Shown here one piece after another: positions 1-7,980 of a stretch of DNA of 43,059 nt; position 1 is the stretch's first letter; each line of letters opens with the position of its first letter. The DNA is taken from positions 270,287 to 313,345 of the forward strand of contig NZ_JAHVAO010000003.1 of assembly GCF_019264345.1 (NCBI RefSeq), in the 5' to 3' direction. Below the pieces are notes generated by a model. It had not been told where the DNA came from and ran no database searches. It saw only the letters and a program-made list of their open reading frames with translations. Position numbers and translations under genes: made by a program. This DNA comes from Marinobacter arenosus (GTDB lineage Bacteria; Pseudomonadota; Gammaproteobacteria; Pseudomonadales; Oleiphilaceae).

Positions 1-134
1 CGTAGCCCAGGGTGGTCGGACCGCTAATCGAACCGTGCCCCGGCAAGGATCGATAGTCACTGTTGTAGTTGCCACCCCGGCCGCCGTGGCTGCCCCCTGC
101 ATAACGTGGCTGACCTTCGGCCAGGCCATAGCCC
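1..134 (-). repeat. Direct repeat copy A (module of the glycine-rich protein)
   Basis: Bases 1-134 match 1150-1283 with one clear mismatch near the end (124 versus 1273). The offset of 1149 bp is exactly 383 codons, so both copies are read in the same frame. The repeat may extend left of the window. Confidence 0.95.
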
Positions 135-1603
135 GCACCCGACGCGCTCAACACCCCGCCTTCGGCCACCACCAATTCGTTGACATCCAATGCCAAACGG
201 CCACCTTGCTCGGTAGTAGCATCGTAGGGCGACACATTGATCTGACCATTCGCGCCAATTTCTACTCGGTCGTATTGGTGCGTACCTGAGGGCAAAGTCA
301 GCGTATAGTCGTTTACGATCAAAGCCGCAGGATCGCCCGGGCGCACCCAGGTACCACTGTAATCAAAGCGACTGTTAGTGAATGTGTAACTGTCACTGAT
401 CGTCAGGTCATAACCTGCCTGCTTCCAGGTACTGGCGTTCTCAAGCGTCAACGTACTCAACGTCATGGCTTTCGACTGACTGACAGTACTACTGTCCATC
501 GACAGGTTTGTGACGGCATTAGCACCTAACGTGGCGGTGCTGTTGGTCAGCTTTAGCGTCGTGATCACACCGGTGTTCAGGATCATCGTACTGTTATTGG
601 CTACCAGCTCAGGCACTTCCGGCACTGTCAATTCAACGGTCGAATTATCCACGACCAACGGGGGCACCGCGGCCACGTCCAGCTTCACCCGCGCGTTGCG
701 GATCTGTAGTTCGTCCAGATCCAGCGGTAGCGAAGCGATCTCCGTAACGTTGCCATCGCGGCGACCCTCGTTGTCGATCACCAAGGTCCGGGTACCTGCC
801 GAACGGTCTTCCAGCAAGACGGTGCCCGAACCACCGGTATTTGTGGAGTTGTAGCGACCGGACCCAGGCGCCCGAACCGAGTCCTCCAGAGCTCCGTCCA
901 CACTGTCGTATGCCACGTGGACGCGGCCACCACCACCGCCACCGTAATGCTCACTGTATCCACCAGCCGCGTCGATTCGACCCGATGCGCCGATCGTCAG
1001 CGTGCCCACGTCCAACCAGATGGAGCCACCGGCACCGCTGCCATGATATTGGCTCTTGCCCGCGCTGGTGATCGTGCCGGACAGGTCGACTGAAGCCGCC
1101 TGAATCTTCAACGCACCACCGCCGCGGACAACATTGCTATAACGACCGCCGTAGCCCAGGGTGGTCGGACCGCTAATCGAACCGTGCCCCGGCAAGGATC
1201 GATAGTCACTGTTGTAGTTGCCACCCCGGCCGCCGTGGCTGCCCCCTGCATAACGTGGCTGACCTTCGGCCAAGCCATAGCCACGACCCGATACGGTGAT
1301 TTCTGCCCCTTCTTCAATGGTCAAATTCGTCGCAATGCTAAGTTCAATTCTAGCCAGCTCGCCAACAACACCTTCTGCCAGCTCAATGCGCGCATTGTTC
1401 TGTAGTCGGAGACTTTCAAAACGGTGCAGCCCTTGCAGATAAAGCGTTGTGCCATCGACTACGATGTCCTGGTCTATATAGCCAGCATCTCCCTCAGTGA
1501 TCGTTGTCGGTTCGGTAATAACCTGAGCAGCCGATGCAGTTGCCGGAATGGCAAGCAAAACCAATGTGATCAGAACCCAGATTTTTTGATTTACAACGTT
1601 CAC
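1..1603 (-). CDS. Large glycine-rich secreted repeat protein (3' end outside window)
   Basis: An open frame runs from GTG at 1603 to the left edge without a stop, giving 534 codons of a longer gene. The start follows AAGGGATG; the nearby ATG cannot be used because it reads ATG-AAT-TGA. The first ~27 residues are a signal peptide (VLITLVLLAIPATASA) followed by AQVIT. The rest is short beta-rich, Asn/Thr/Gly-rich stretches mixed with glycine-rich loops (GGSHGGRGGNYN, YGGGGGGRVHV), as in right-handed beta-helix or surface repeat proteins. A block of about 45 residues (residues ~108-152) recurs at the left edge, 383 codons later, almost base for base, so the protein is built of long near-identical modules. 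It lies downstream of the transglutaminase and rhodanese genes on the same strand. Function is unknown; a cell-surface or matrix role is inference. Confidence 0.8.
   Translation of the reverse strand, partial: MNVVNQKIWVLITLVLLAIPATASAAQVITEPTTITEGDAGYIDQDIVVDGTTLYLQGLHRFESLRLQNNARIELAEGVVGELARIELSIATNLTIEEGAEITVSGRGYGLAEGQPRYAGGSHGGRGGNYNSDYRSLPGHGSISGPTTLGYGGRYSNVVRGGGALKIQAASVDLSGTITSAGKSQYHGSGAGGSIWLDVGTLTIGASGRIDAAGGYSEHYGGGGGGRVHVAYDSVDGALEDSVRAPGSGRYNSTNTGGSGTVLLEDRSAGTRTLVIDNEGRRDGNVTEIASLPLDLDELQIRNARVKLDVAAVPPLVVDNSTVELTVPEVPELVANNSTMILNTGVITTLKLTNSTATLGANAVTNLSMDSSTVSQSKAMTLSTLTLENASTWKQAGYDLTISDSYTFTNSRFDYSGTWVRPGDPAALIVNDYTLTLPSGTHQYDRVEIGANGQINVSPYDATTEQGGRLALDVNELVVAEGGVLSASGAGYGLAEGQPRYAGGSHGGRGGNYNSDYRSLPGHGSISGPTTLGY
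1150..1283 (-). repeat. Direct repeat copy B (module of the glycine-rich protein)
   Basis: Second copy of the near-identical ~134-bp block at 1-134. It encodes the YGLAEGQPRYAGGSHGG and following glycine-rich segment. Similarity falls off sharply to the right of about 1284. Confidence 0.95.
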
Positions 1604-1695
1604 TCAATTCATCCCTTTACAAGGTCGTATGTAAAACCCTGCCGATCATCCATGAGATCGACTGCTAAGCAGGCATGCAGCCTGCTCCTGTTGGT

Positions 1696-2649
1696 TCAAT
1701 TCATCTCCACCACGACCCTCGGGTCGTAGGAAAAAAAGCGCTGGGAGTTCGTGATGTCACTACTGCCCGTTTTGAGAATGCGAAATGCCACGTACTGGCG
1801 TTCGTCTTTGTTAAAGACATCGCCGTGGGGGTCAGAGAGATGCCACCGAGCAGAATTGCCCTCATCAGTGAAGATGGTCCAGTTGTGGTAATCGGCGGCG
1901 CTTAAAATGCTGCCCTTGCCATTCACCCGGAATCCGGCAATGCCAAGAGCCGGGAGGCCGCTTGCGCGAAAAAGGCCAAGTGCAGCGTGCATGAACTCGG
2001 TACAGTCTCCTTTTCGCTCGCTCAATGCGTAGCTCGCCCCGCGATCGCGGGACACATAGCCCACGTCTCGAAGGTTCTGATGGACCCATTGATGGACGGC
2101 CAGGGCACGCTCCAGGCTTTCTTGCCGGGTGCCTGAATCCTCCAACTCACCCAGTATCCGTTCCACGTAATCTGCACCCTGCGCTACCAACGGCTCCGAT
2201 GCCTCCGATTCGGGCGCCACAAACAGAACACCTGGCCGGCCCAACATACTTAATCTCGCGGTAACGGTGACGACGCGCTGACCGAATGGCGGCAACTCAG
2301 GGATTTCAAAATTCAACGTCTGGTTACCCAGTTCGTCCAAACGTTTGGTGAATGGCCGCGAGGCTTCGATGCTCTCAAGTGTCTGAAAGGCGGTTTTCGG
2401 CACAGGGGCGAAGGTTGAGAAAGAAACATTCTGGAGGGTTTGGTTCGTCGTGTTTTGCAGAGTAAACCCATACCTCACCAGAACATCACTTGCCTTCGGC
2501 GTTGCTGGCGCCAACCCTGGACGATCATTCCAGGCTATCAATGCCCAACCCCCTGCCACACATCCCAGCAAGATAACCACTGCAACACTGAGGCCCCTTT
2601 TACTACCGAGGCGACCGGTTTGAGATCGACTCAAAACTACCCCCTGCAC
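1696..2649 (-). CDS. Transglutaminase-like periplasmic protein
   Basis: 317 residues. One membrane anchor lies at about residues 20-40 (SVAVVILLGCVAGGWALIAW), so the rest should face the periplasm. The C-terminal half carries the transglutaminase-like papain-fold triad: Cys in GDCTEF, His in DYHNWTIF and Asp in HLSDPHGD. Such domains act as proteases, amidases or crosslinkers; the substrate here is unknown. The start is GTG at 2649, inside the last codons of the upstream rhodanese gene (13-bp overlap), with no clear Shine-Dalgarno, so translation is probably coupled; an in-frame TTG a few codons later is possible. Downstream, 92 bp away, is the secreted repeat protein, which could be a substrate (inference from position only). 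Confidence 0.8.
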   Translation of the reverse strand: MQGVVLSRSQTGRLGSKRGLSVAVVILLGCVAGGWALIAWNDRPGLAPATPKASDVLVRYGFTLQNTTNQTLQNVSFSTFAPVPKTAFQTLESIEASRPFTKRLDELGNQTLNFEIPELPPFGQRVVTVTARLSMLGRPGVLFVAPESEASEPLVAQGADYVERILGELEDSGTRQESLERALAVHQWVHQNLRDVGYVSRDRGASYALSERKGDCTEFMHAALGLFRASGLPALGIAGFRVNGKGSILSAADYHNWTIFTDEGNSARWHLSDPHGDVFNKDERQYVAFRILKTGSSDITNSQRFFSYDPRVVVEMN

Positions 2650-3497
2650 CGGTAACGTTCGGGCACTTTCAGCCGTGAACGCGCAAGGGTCTGGGACTTC
2701 TGGTAAGCGCGGGCAATTTGATGGGCCGATTGATTGAGAAGGAATACGGATCGGTGCTGACTGGCGACATCGATGGGAGGCGGGTCAAACCCGATAAGTA
2801 CGACGGGTACAGTGAAACCCTGCTGGTTACTCGAAAGCAGCGATACCAATGCGCGTTCGAGAGACTCCTCCTGGCCGACGCCCTGAACAGCGACGTTCGG
2901 AGGCAAAATTTGCTCCAGGCGTTCTTTCTGTGACTGGGGGGCCACGACCGAAACTCTGCTATGGGCAGCTTCGGAAAAAAAGGCATCGGGGCTGATGGAG
3001 AAAACCTGATCGCGGTCACCGGGCAAGCCGATCAGCGATTTCCCGGAAGCATACCAACTCGACAAGCCCCCTTTAAGAATACGGAAACTCTGGAATCCAG
3101 CATCTCGAGCTGCTGAGCATAGCCTCGCCGATGTCGAGCGGGAAAACCCCTCATCCACCACAATCAGAGGACGATCTTTGAGCGCGGAATTGTTCAGAAG
3201 CTTGGAAGGAGGGAGATTAACACTGCCGGGAATACGGACGCGGCTATATTCCACCGCTTGCCTGATATCGACCACGAGAGCGGCTTCCGTATCGGCCCCA
3301 TCAACATCGACAAAGCAACCGAAATCCTCTCCCGCCCAAACAGATTTCCCATCAACGTTCACCATCTGCATGTAGTCGGCCTCAGCCAAACATTGTGCAG
3401 ACTCACCCTGAGCACTCAGCAAGGAAGAAAATAACACCAGGGGAAAGGCGAAAATCGGCAAAACTCGGGGATGGCTTTCACGTCCATATGAGTACAT
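2637..3497 (-). CDS. Exported rhodanese-like protein lacking the catalytic Cys
   Basis: 286 residues from ATG 3497, preceded by GGAAG at good distance; a TTG one codon upstream also fits. A signal peptide is visible (VLPIFAFPLVLFSSLLSAQG). A rhodanese-like domain spans about residues 60-155 (VVDIRQAVEYSRVRIPGSVN; LKGGLSSWYASG). The loop that normally reads Cys-X5 reads DEGFSRS here, with Asp where the persulfide Cys should be, so sulfur transfer is unlikely and a binding or structural role is more likely. About 130 C-terminal residues (VSVVAPQSQKERLEQILPPN and on) look like a second, degenerate alpha/beta domain. It is first in the unit with the overlapping transglutaminase gene. Confidence 0.75.
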   Translation of the reverse strand: MYSYGRESHPRVLPIFAFPLVLFSSLLSAQGESAQCLAEADYMQMVNVDGKSVWAGEDFGCFVDVDGADTEAALVVDIRQAVEYSRVRIPGSVNLPPSKLLNNSALKDRPLIVVDEGFSRSTSARLCSAARDAGFQSFRILKGGLSSWYASGKSLIGLPGDRDQVFSISPDAFFSEAAHSRVSVVAPQSQKERLEQILPPNVAVQGVGQEESLERALVSLLSSNQQGFTVPVVLIGFDPPPIDVASQHRSVFLLNQSAHQIARAYQKSQTLARSRLKVPERYRCRG

Positions 3498-3708
3498 CAA
3501 GTAACTTCCGTCTCTGGAATACTGCCCTCGTGGAGGACCTCAGAACGCCGAAGTCTAGATTAGGAGAAGATTAAATAAAAGTAACCAGAACTCATGTCAC
3601 CGAGAAAAGTCGACAGAGTCACATATATTTTGCAACTTTTCACAAACTGAAGGAGCCATACCTAAACATTAAAAATCAGGATCTTACTGCACATTGTAAG
3701 GAGAGGCT

Positions 3709-3897
3709 TTGTTAAACCACCTGATCCTTGCCGAACTGGCGGACACGGATTTCAGAACCGACGCCCTCTCCTTCCGGCGCACAGGCATGATGGCTGAGCC
3801 CGCCTGCCTGCCCCAGGTGATGAATCATGTGAGCGGGAAAATCCAGAAGTTCAAGATGCGGGAGATTTCGATTGAGGAGATGGCGCTGAAGAAATAA
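3709..3897 (+). CDS. Small ORF of unknown function (62 aa)
   Basis: The product is not recognised. It has a TTG start five bases after AAGGAG, a basic C-terminus (KIQKFKMREISIEEMALKK), no membrane segment and no signal peptide. A strong stem-loop terminator begins 30 bp after the stop, which supports a real transcription unit. It could be a remnant of a longer gene. Confidence is limited by length and the TTG start. Confidence 0.4.
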   Translation: MLNHLILAELADTDFRTDALSFRRTGMMAEPACLPQVMNHVSGKIQKFKMREISIEEMALKK

Positions 3898-3926
3898 GCG
3901 ATGGCCCAACCCTCGTGGAATCCATC

Positions 3927-3953
3927 AAACCCCGGCACTTTGTCGGGGTTTGT
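3927..3953 (+). terminator. Stem-loop terminator after the small ORF
   Basis: AAACCCCG and CGGGGTTT pair perfectly around a 9-base loop and are followed by a T-rich run (TTTGTTGT). Confidence 0.75.
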
Positions 3954-4144
3954 TGTATTCATACTCGACGCATAGCGCGGCTTTTCACGATTCTGATTTG
4001 ACGACTATTTTATTAGTAAGCGGAACTTAAAAGTGCAATCAGGAAGCGTTCAAAATTGTAGTGCCAACGTGGCGTCTGACTAATCGCGGCAAAGAGTAGC
4101 CTGGTCCGTGTTACATGGGCTCTGCTGACAGGACAGGAGGTCTT

Positions 4145-4687
4145 GTGAAAGCGCTTCTACGGACATGCCAAACAGGCTTGTTGATGATCGGCCTGGGTCT
4201 GATCGGGGCGATGACTGCCAGCGGGGAAACGCTGTCTCTTTCTGGCTCGTATTCACCGTCAGAAGTTGTGGGAGGGCGCCTATCCTATCGCCCCGACCCG
4301 TTGCCAGTGGTTTTTCCAGCGTGGCTCGGAACGCCTACCCTGTTTCTGGAATTTTCTCTAAACACCTGGGTCGAATACCGGCGGGATGACGAGGCGATCA
4401 CTTCCCTTGCACTGTCGCCTGTTATGCAGTGGCCGCTCTTTGGCGATCATGACTCCCTCTTTCTGGAAGCCGGAATTGGTCTGGCGCTGATTGATTTTAT
4501 CCAAATAGCCGGGCATGACCTGTCTTCCCATTTCCAGTTTGAAGACCGGATTGGTTTGAGCTGGGCGTACCGCCGCAATCAGAAGGCGAGCCTGAGCCTG
4601 AATATTTTCCATTACTCCAACGCTGGTCTTAAGCAACCGAACCAGGGTCTGAACCTGTTGGTTCTGGGCTGGAGTTATCGGTTATGA
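4145..4687 (+). CDS. pagL: Lipid A 3-O-deacylase (PagL family)
   Basis: 180 residues from GTG 4145, chosen because AGGAGG sits five bases upstream; an ATG at 4115 would add ten residues but has no ribosome site. A signal peptide is visible (GLLMIGLGLIGAMTASG). The rest is a small outer-membrane beta-barrel with alternating aromatic and hydrophobic strands ending in WSYRL. The C-terminal FHYSNAGLKQPNQGLN holds the His and Ser of the PagL active site. PagL removes the 3-position acyl chain from lipid A in the outer membrane, altering surface charge and immune recognition. The gene stands alone between a terminator and the convergent TPM operon. Confidence 0.88.
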   Translation: MKALLRTCQTGLLMIGLGLIGAMTASGETLSLSGSYSPSEVVGGRLSYRPDPLPVVFPAWLGTPTLFLEFSLNTWVEYRRDDEAITSLALSPVMQWPLFGDHDSLFLEAGIGLALIDFIQIAGHDLSSHFQFEDRIGLSWAYRRNQKASLSLNIFHYSNAGLKQPNQGLNLLVLGWSYRL

Positions 4688-4782
4688 GGGAGTATTGGCA
4701 TTTATTGACCGGGGCGAAGCTGCGCCCGGACACCGATCCGGTCGGTGCCCCGGCACTCCAAAGCGATGGCTCACCTTGCTCA

Positions 4783-5400
4783 TCAGGACAGAATCACCAG
4801 GTGATCGGGCAATTCATTGCGCTCGTGGGTGGCGGGCACATGCTCTTTCAACAATTTGCCACAGGCGGCAATGCAGTCAAGAAACCCCTGCCGGGTCTGG
4901 CCCTGATGCACCTTTGCGGTGAAGTCCGCGACGATGCTTTCCCATACCGAGTTGTCCAGCACATCGGCAATGCCCTGATCCACCAGAATCTCCACGTAGC
5001 GTTCCGCTTCCGAGACGAAGATCAGCATGCCAGTGGAGCCTTCGGTATGGTGCAGGTTCTGCTCCAGGAACTGCCGCCGCGCGAGGTTGGACGCCCGCCA
5101 GTAACGCACCTGCCGGGGAATCAGGCGGGTGTTGATGCCGGGCACCCGGAACAGCAGGCTGAGCAGGATGAACGTACCCCACTGCGCCAGCATCAGCATG
5201 TCGGCACCGAACCAGTTACCGAAGTAATTGGCAATTCCCGGCACCAGCAACGCCAGGATGCCGGCCCAGAGCAGTGGAATATAGCTGTAGTTATCGGACT
5301 GGGCCGTCAGTACGGTGACCAGTTCGGCGTCGGTTTCCCGTTCCACGTCGTTGATGGCGGCGGTAACGGCTTCCTGATCGCTTTTGCTTAATAGGGTCAT
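4783..5400 (-). CDS. TPM-domain membrane protein
   Basis: 205 residues. An N-terminal segment (SDQEAVTAAINDVERETDAELVTV) and the C-terminal half (GMLIFVSEAERYVEILVDQG) form the TPM fold (TLP18.3/Psb32/MOLO-1 type). Two hydrophobic membrane segments lie in between (about 43-61 and 70-88). Last gene of a lemA-TPM-TPM operon, 60 bp after the secreted TPM protein. The pairing with LemA is widespread; the exact role is unsettled, with envelope stress or membrane-protein maintenance suggested for relatives. Confidence 0.85.
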   Translation of the reverse strand: MTLLSKSDQEAVTAAINDVERETDAELVTVLTAQSDNYSYIPLLWAGILALLVPGIANYFGNWFGADMLMLAQWGTFILLSLLFRVPGINTRLIPRQVRYWRASNLARRQFLEQNLHHTEGSTGMLIFVSEAERYVEILVDQGIADVLDNSVWESIVADFTAKVHQGQTRQGFLDCIAACGKLLKEHVPATHERNELPDHLVILS

Positions 5401-5460
5401 GATTCTGTGATTCTCATTGTCAGGTGAAGGGATTCAGCGCGCTCGGTTATCGGTGCAGAG

Positions 5461-6219
5461 CTACCAGCCACCGGAGGCACCGCCGCCGCCGAAGCCGCCT
5501 CCACCGCCGCCAAAGCCACCACCGCCGAAGCCGCCGCCCCGGCCGCCCATGGCACCACCCAGCAGAGCCGCGCCTAACAGGGCGGCGCCACCGCGACCAC
5601 CACGGCCACCGCGACTGCCGATCACGAACACCACGGCCAGCATGATGAAAAAGACCAGCGCCACCATGCTGGGTTTAGGCTTCTCCTGAACGGCACCGGT
5701 CTGCTGGCCCTGGGCAACGGCCATGGGCTCGCCACCGAGCACCTGGATCATGGCGGCGGCGCCGTTAACGATACCGGCCTGAAAATCCCCCTGACGGAAC
5801 GCCGGGGTAATAATGCGATTGATGATCACGGAGGAGTCAGCATCGGTAAGCCGGCCTTCAAGGCCGTAGCCCACCTCAATGCGGATTTTCCGTTCTTCCT
5901 TCGCCACGATCAGCAGGGCGCCATTATCCTCGCCTTCCTGACCGATACCCCAGTGCCGGCCCAGCTGGTAGCCAAAATCCTCAATCGGGAAACCCTGAAG
6001 GTCCGGCAAGGTCACCACCACCACCTGTTCGGTGCTGGCCTGCTCGTGGGCCTGCAGCATCTGGCTCAGGCGCGTTTCCACCTCAGGAGACAGCATCTCC
6101 GCACGGTCCACCACCCGGCCCGTCAGCTCGGGAAATTCGGGGGTGGATTGGGCCCAGGCGGTGGCCGGCAGTAAAACCAGTAACACCAACAGTATGCTTT
6201 TGTGGAGCTGAGCAACCAT
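5461..6219 (-). CDS. YgcG-like TPM-domain protein with Gly-rich tail
   Basis: 252 residues. A signal peptide (SILLVLLVLLPATAWAQ) is followed by a TPM domain from about residue 30 to 150 (TGRVVDRAEMLSPEV; NGALLIVAKEERKIRIEVGYGLEG). One transmembrane helix follows (MVALVFFIMLAVVFVIG), then a nearly pure Gly/Phe tail (GGGFGGGGFGGGG, ending ASGGW). The start overlaps the lemA stop by one base (TGATG), showing tight coupling. The Gly-rich tail is typical of this family and gives the strong C/G skew near 5465-5610. Confidence 0.88.
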   Translation of the reverse strand: MVAQLHKSILLVLLVLLPATAWAQSTPEFPELTGRVVDRAEMLSPEVETRLSQMLQAHEQASTEQVVVVTLPDLQGFPIEDFGYQLGRHWGIGQEGEDNGALLIVAKEERKIRIEVGYGLEGRLTDADSSVIINRIITPAFRQGDFQAGIVNGAAAMIQVLGGEPMAVAQGQQTGAVQEKPKPSMVALVFFIMLAVVFVIGSRGGRGGRGGAALLGAALLGGAMGGRGGGFGGGGFGGGGGGFGGGGASGGW

Positions 6220-6836
6220 CAGAATTCCACCGCGGGCGCTTCATCCGCATTTTCCGTGGTGGCCTCAAAGTTGGCGCGGGGCTCAAGATCGCTGTAAAGA
6301 AGGCTGTGCCAGATCTTGCCCGGGAAGGTGCGGAGTTCGGTGTTGTAGCGCTCCACGGCCTGAATGAAATCCCGGCGCGCGACGGCAATACGGTTTTCCG
6401 TGCCTTCAAGCTGAGACTGCAAGGCCAGGAAGTTCTGATTGGACTTCAGATCCGGATACCGTTCCGACACCGCCATCAGACGGCTCAGGGCGCTGCTAAG
6501 CTCACCCTGGGCCTGCTGGAACTGCTGTAGCTTCTTGGGGTTGTCGAGAATGCTTTCGTCCACCTGAATGGAGGTGGCCTTGGAGCGCGCCTCAATCACC
6601 GCGGTCAGGGTTTCCTGCTCCTGGGCCGCGAAGCCCTTGACGGTTTCCACCAGGTTGGGAATCAGATCGGCCCGGCGCTGGTACTGGTTTTCCACCTGGG
6701 ACCAGGCAGCGGTGACTTTCTCATCGTAGGTGGGAATGTTGTTAATCCCACAGCCACTCAGTAACAGAACCAGTGCCATCAGCGGTGCGAGCTTCCAGAC
6801 AGTCCACTGTTGAAAGGGTTTATAAACGATTCCCAT
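6219..6836 (-). CDS. lemA: LemA family lipoprotein
   Basis: 205 residues from ATG 6836. This start places a lipobox (LLLSGCG) at the end of a hydrophobic signal, so the protein should be lipidated at Cys. A longer frame to 6899 has no ribosome site. The body is the alpha-helical LemA fold (ENQYQRRADLIPNLVETVKG; NRIAVARRDFIQAVERYN; FPGKIWHSLLYSD). First gene of the operon with two TPM proteins. The family is conserved but has no firmly established biochemical activity. Confidence 0.88.
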   Translation of the reverse strand: MGIVYKPFQQWTVWKLAPLMALVLLLSGCGINNIPTYDEKVTAAWSQVENQYQRRADLIPNLVETVKGFAAQEQETLTAVIEARSKATSIQVDESILDNPKKLQQFQQAQGELSSALSRLMAVSERYPDLKSNQNFLALQSQLEGTENRIAVARRDFIQAVERYNTELRTFPGKIWHSLLYSDLEPRANFEATTENADEAPAVEF

Positions 6837-7072
6837 AGTGCTTTTCCCGGTGGTGAATGCATGAAAAAGGGTGGATGCCTGACCCGCAGGCCGAGACATC
6901 GAACTACACTCTAAGTGGGGACAGGGCCAGTGTTTTCAAGGTGGCCAGGGTATTCGCGCCCCACATCCTTCTGTGGAACAGGGCCGTTCCTGAGCGCTAC
7001 AAATCCGAAGGCCCGGTGCCGGGCCACACCCGCGCAGCCTGTTGGTACCGCCGGAGTTTTAAGAACGAGTGA

Positions 7073-7088
7073 TATACGAACTCGTTCG
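7073..7088 (+). repeat. TATACGAACTCGTTCG palindromic motif, left copy
   Basis: The 16-bp word differs by one base from copies at 40343-40358 and 40585-40600. Here it lies 11 bp before a cassette-type boundary GTTAGGC (7100-7106). Its role is unknown: part of an attI-like or short attC-like site, or a mobile palindrome. Confidence 0.6.
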
Positions 7089-7116
7089 CATAAATGGCTG
7101 TTAGGCAGTGGATCGG

Positions 7117-7281
7117 ATGCTAGTTTTAATAGTGATCTTTTTGGCTTTTTCGATGATCTCAGATGCGAAAATGTGGTCATCAGTGGAGCCGCTAGATGAG
7201 CCTGACAAGTCGCTCAAGTTTATTCCGGCCTTTGGCCTCCACCGGACGGCCTTGTCAGGCCGCCGCTTAGCGTGGCGTTAG
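7117..7281 (+). CDS. Possible 54-aa cassette peptide reading through attC
   Basis: ATG at 7117 lies 10 bp after GTTAGGC, a cassette boundary. The frame begins with a hydrophobic segment (MLVLIVIFLAFSMISDA) and runs through the whole downstream attC, stopping at the TAG inside its final GTTAGAC. The C-terminal half (FGLHRTALSGRRLAWR) is therefore translated attC. Frames ending inside attC are common in integron cassettes. No clear Shine-Dalgarno is visible, so it may be non-coding. Confidence 0.3.
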   Translation: MLVLIVIFLAFSMISDAKMWSSVEPLDEPDKSLKFIPAFGLHRTALSGRRLAWR

Positions 7282-7283
7282 AC
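7200..7283 (+). other. attC recombination site (cassette island)
   Basis: 84 bp from GCCTGAC (a variant of the RYYYAAC end) to GTTAGAC (GTTRRRY end). Internal inverted arms read GGCCTTTGGCC and CGGCCTTGTCAGGCCG around CCACCGGAC. It closely resembles the attC sites at 40930-41016 and 42860-42947, showing a common integron origin. Confidence 0.85.
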
Positions 7284-7302
7284 GGCGAGGAGGAATAATC
7301 GT

Positions 7303-7914
7303 ATGAACTGGAAATTTTCTTACGCTATCGGCTTTCATCCTTGGGAGGAAACCGACCAAGAGTTCTTTCAATCCCTAGCGTCGCTCCTCGAACGAGATGA
7401 GCAGGACCGTGGACCGCCCTACGGGCGTGCCTTGGATATAGGTACGGGTAGTGCCATTTGGGGCATCGAGCTGGCCAAGCGGGGCTGGGAAGTGACCGGC
7501 GTAGACTTCGTGGACAAGGCCCTGGAACGGGGACGTGAGCGGGTCAAAGCCGCTGGTGTGGAAATGAAGCTGGTGCAGGCGGACGTTACCCGTCTATCAG
7601 AAAGGGACGTAGGTTCCGGCTTCCGGCTTATCCTGGATACTGGCACCTTCCATGACTTCGATGTTGAACAGCAGCAAGGGATGGCCCGCAGCGTGGACGC
7701 CCTTGCCACCGAGGACGCCACAGTTATATTGCTGTGTTGGCCTCGGCGCATCCGCCCGTTGATCAGGGGCGTGAGCCGCCAAGAAATCGAGTCCGCCTTT
7801 GCGGGTTGGCAGATCACGGACGTGGAGCCGTCCTTCTTTAAACTTCCGTTACCCTTGGAATGGGTGCTGCGCCCAGATGAGCATTGGTATCGCCTGCGCC
7901 GTGGAAGAGTTTGA
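7303..7914 (+). CDS. Class I SAM-dependent methyltransferase (cassette gene)
   Basis: 203 residues. ATG follows GAGGAGG and lies 20 bp after the attC end, the classic cassette position. The SAM-binding motif I is ALDIGTGSAIWGIELAKRG, with the acidic motif II in VTGVDFVDKALERG and motif IV near LILDTGTFHDF. The fold and cofactor are clear; the substrate is not. Small stand-alone methyltransferases of this type include toxic-metalloid and small-molecule thiol methylases, but no signature here decides it. An ATCTAAC end follows six bases after the stop. Confidence 0.82.
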   Translation: MNWKFSYAIGFHPWEETDQEFFQSLASLLERDEQDRGPPYGRALDIGTGSAIWGIELAKRGWEVTGVDFVDKALERGRERVKAAGVEMKLVQADVTRLSERDVGSGFRLILDTGTFHDFDVEQQQGMARSVDALATEDATVILLCWPRRIRPLIRGVSRQEIESAFAGWQITDVEPSFFKLPLPLEWVLRPDEHWYRLRRGRV

Positions 7915-7920
7915 CACGCT

Positions 7921-7962
7921 ATCTAACAACCGTCCGCCGCATCCGGGGAATTATGTGTTACT
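7921..7962 (+). other. Decayed attC-like sequence
   Basis: ATCTAAC fits the 5' end of an attC placed directly after a cassette gene, followed by ACCGTCCGCCGCATCCGG. The expected long arm and a good GTTRRRY end are missing, so the site looks truncated. Confidence 0.4.
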
Positions 7963-7980
7963 ACCAAGGAGTAAGTTCTT

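Noticed and set aside
1..1283. Possible CRISPR or phage repeat
   Set aside because: The repeat is a long in-frame coding module, with no short evenly spaced repeats or spacers.
6915..7199. 94-codon plus-strand frame spanning the palindrome at 7073
   Set aside because: Crosses the cassette boundary and palindrome, shows no ribosome site and no recognisable protein features.
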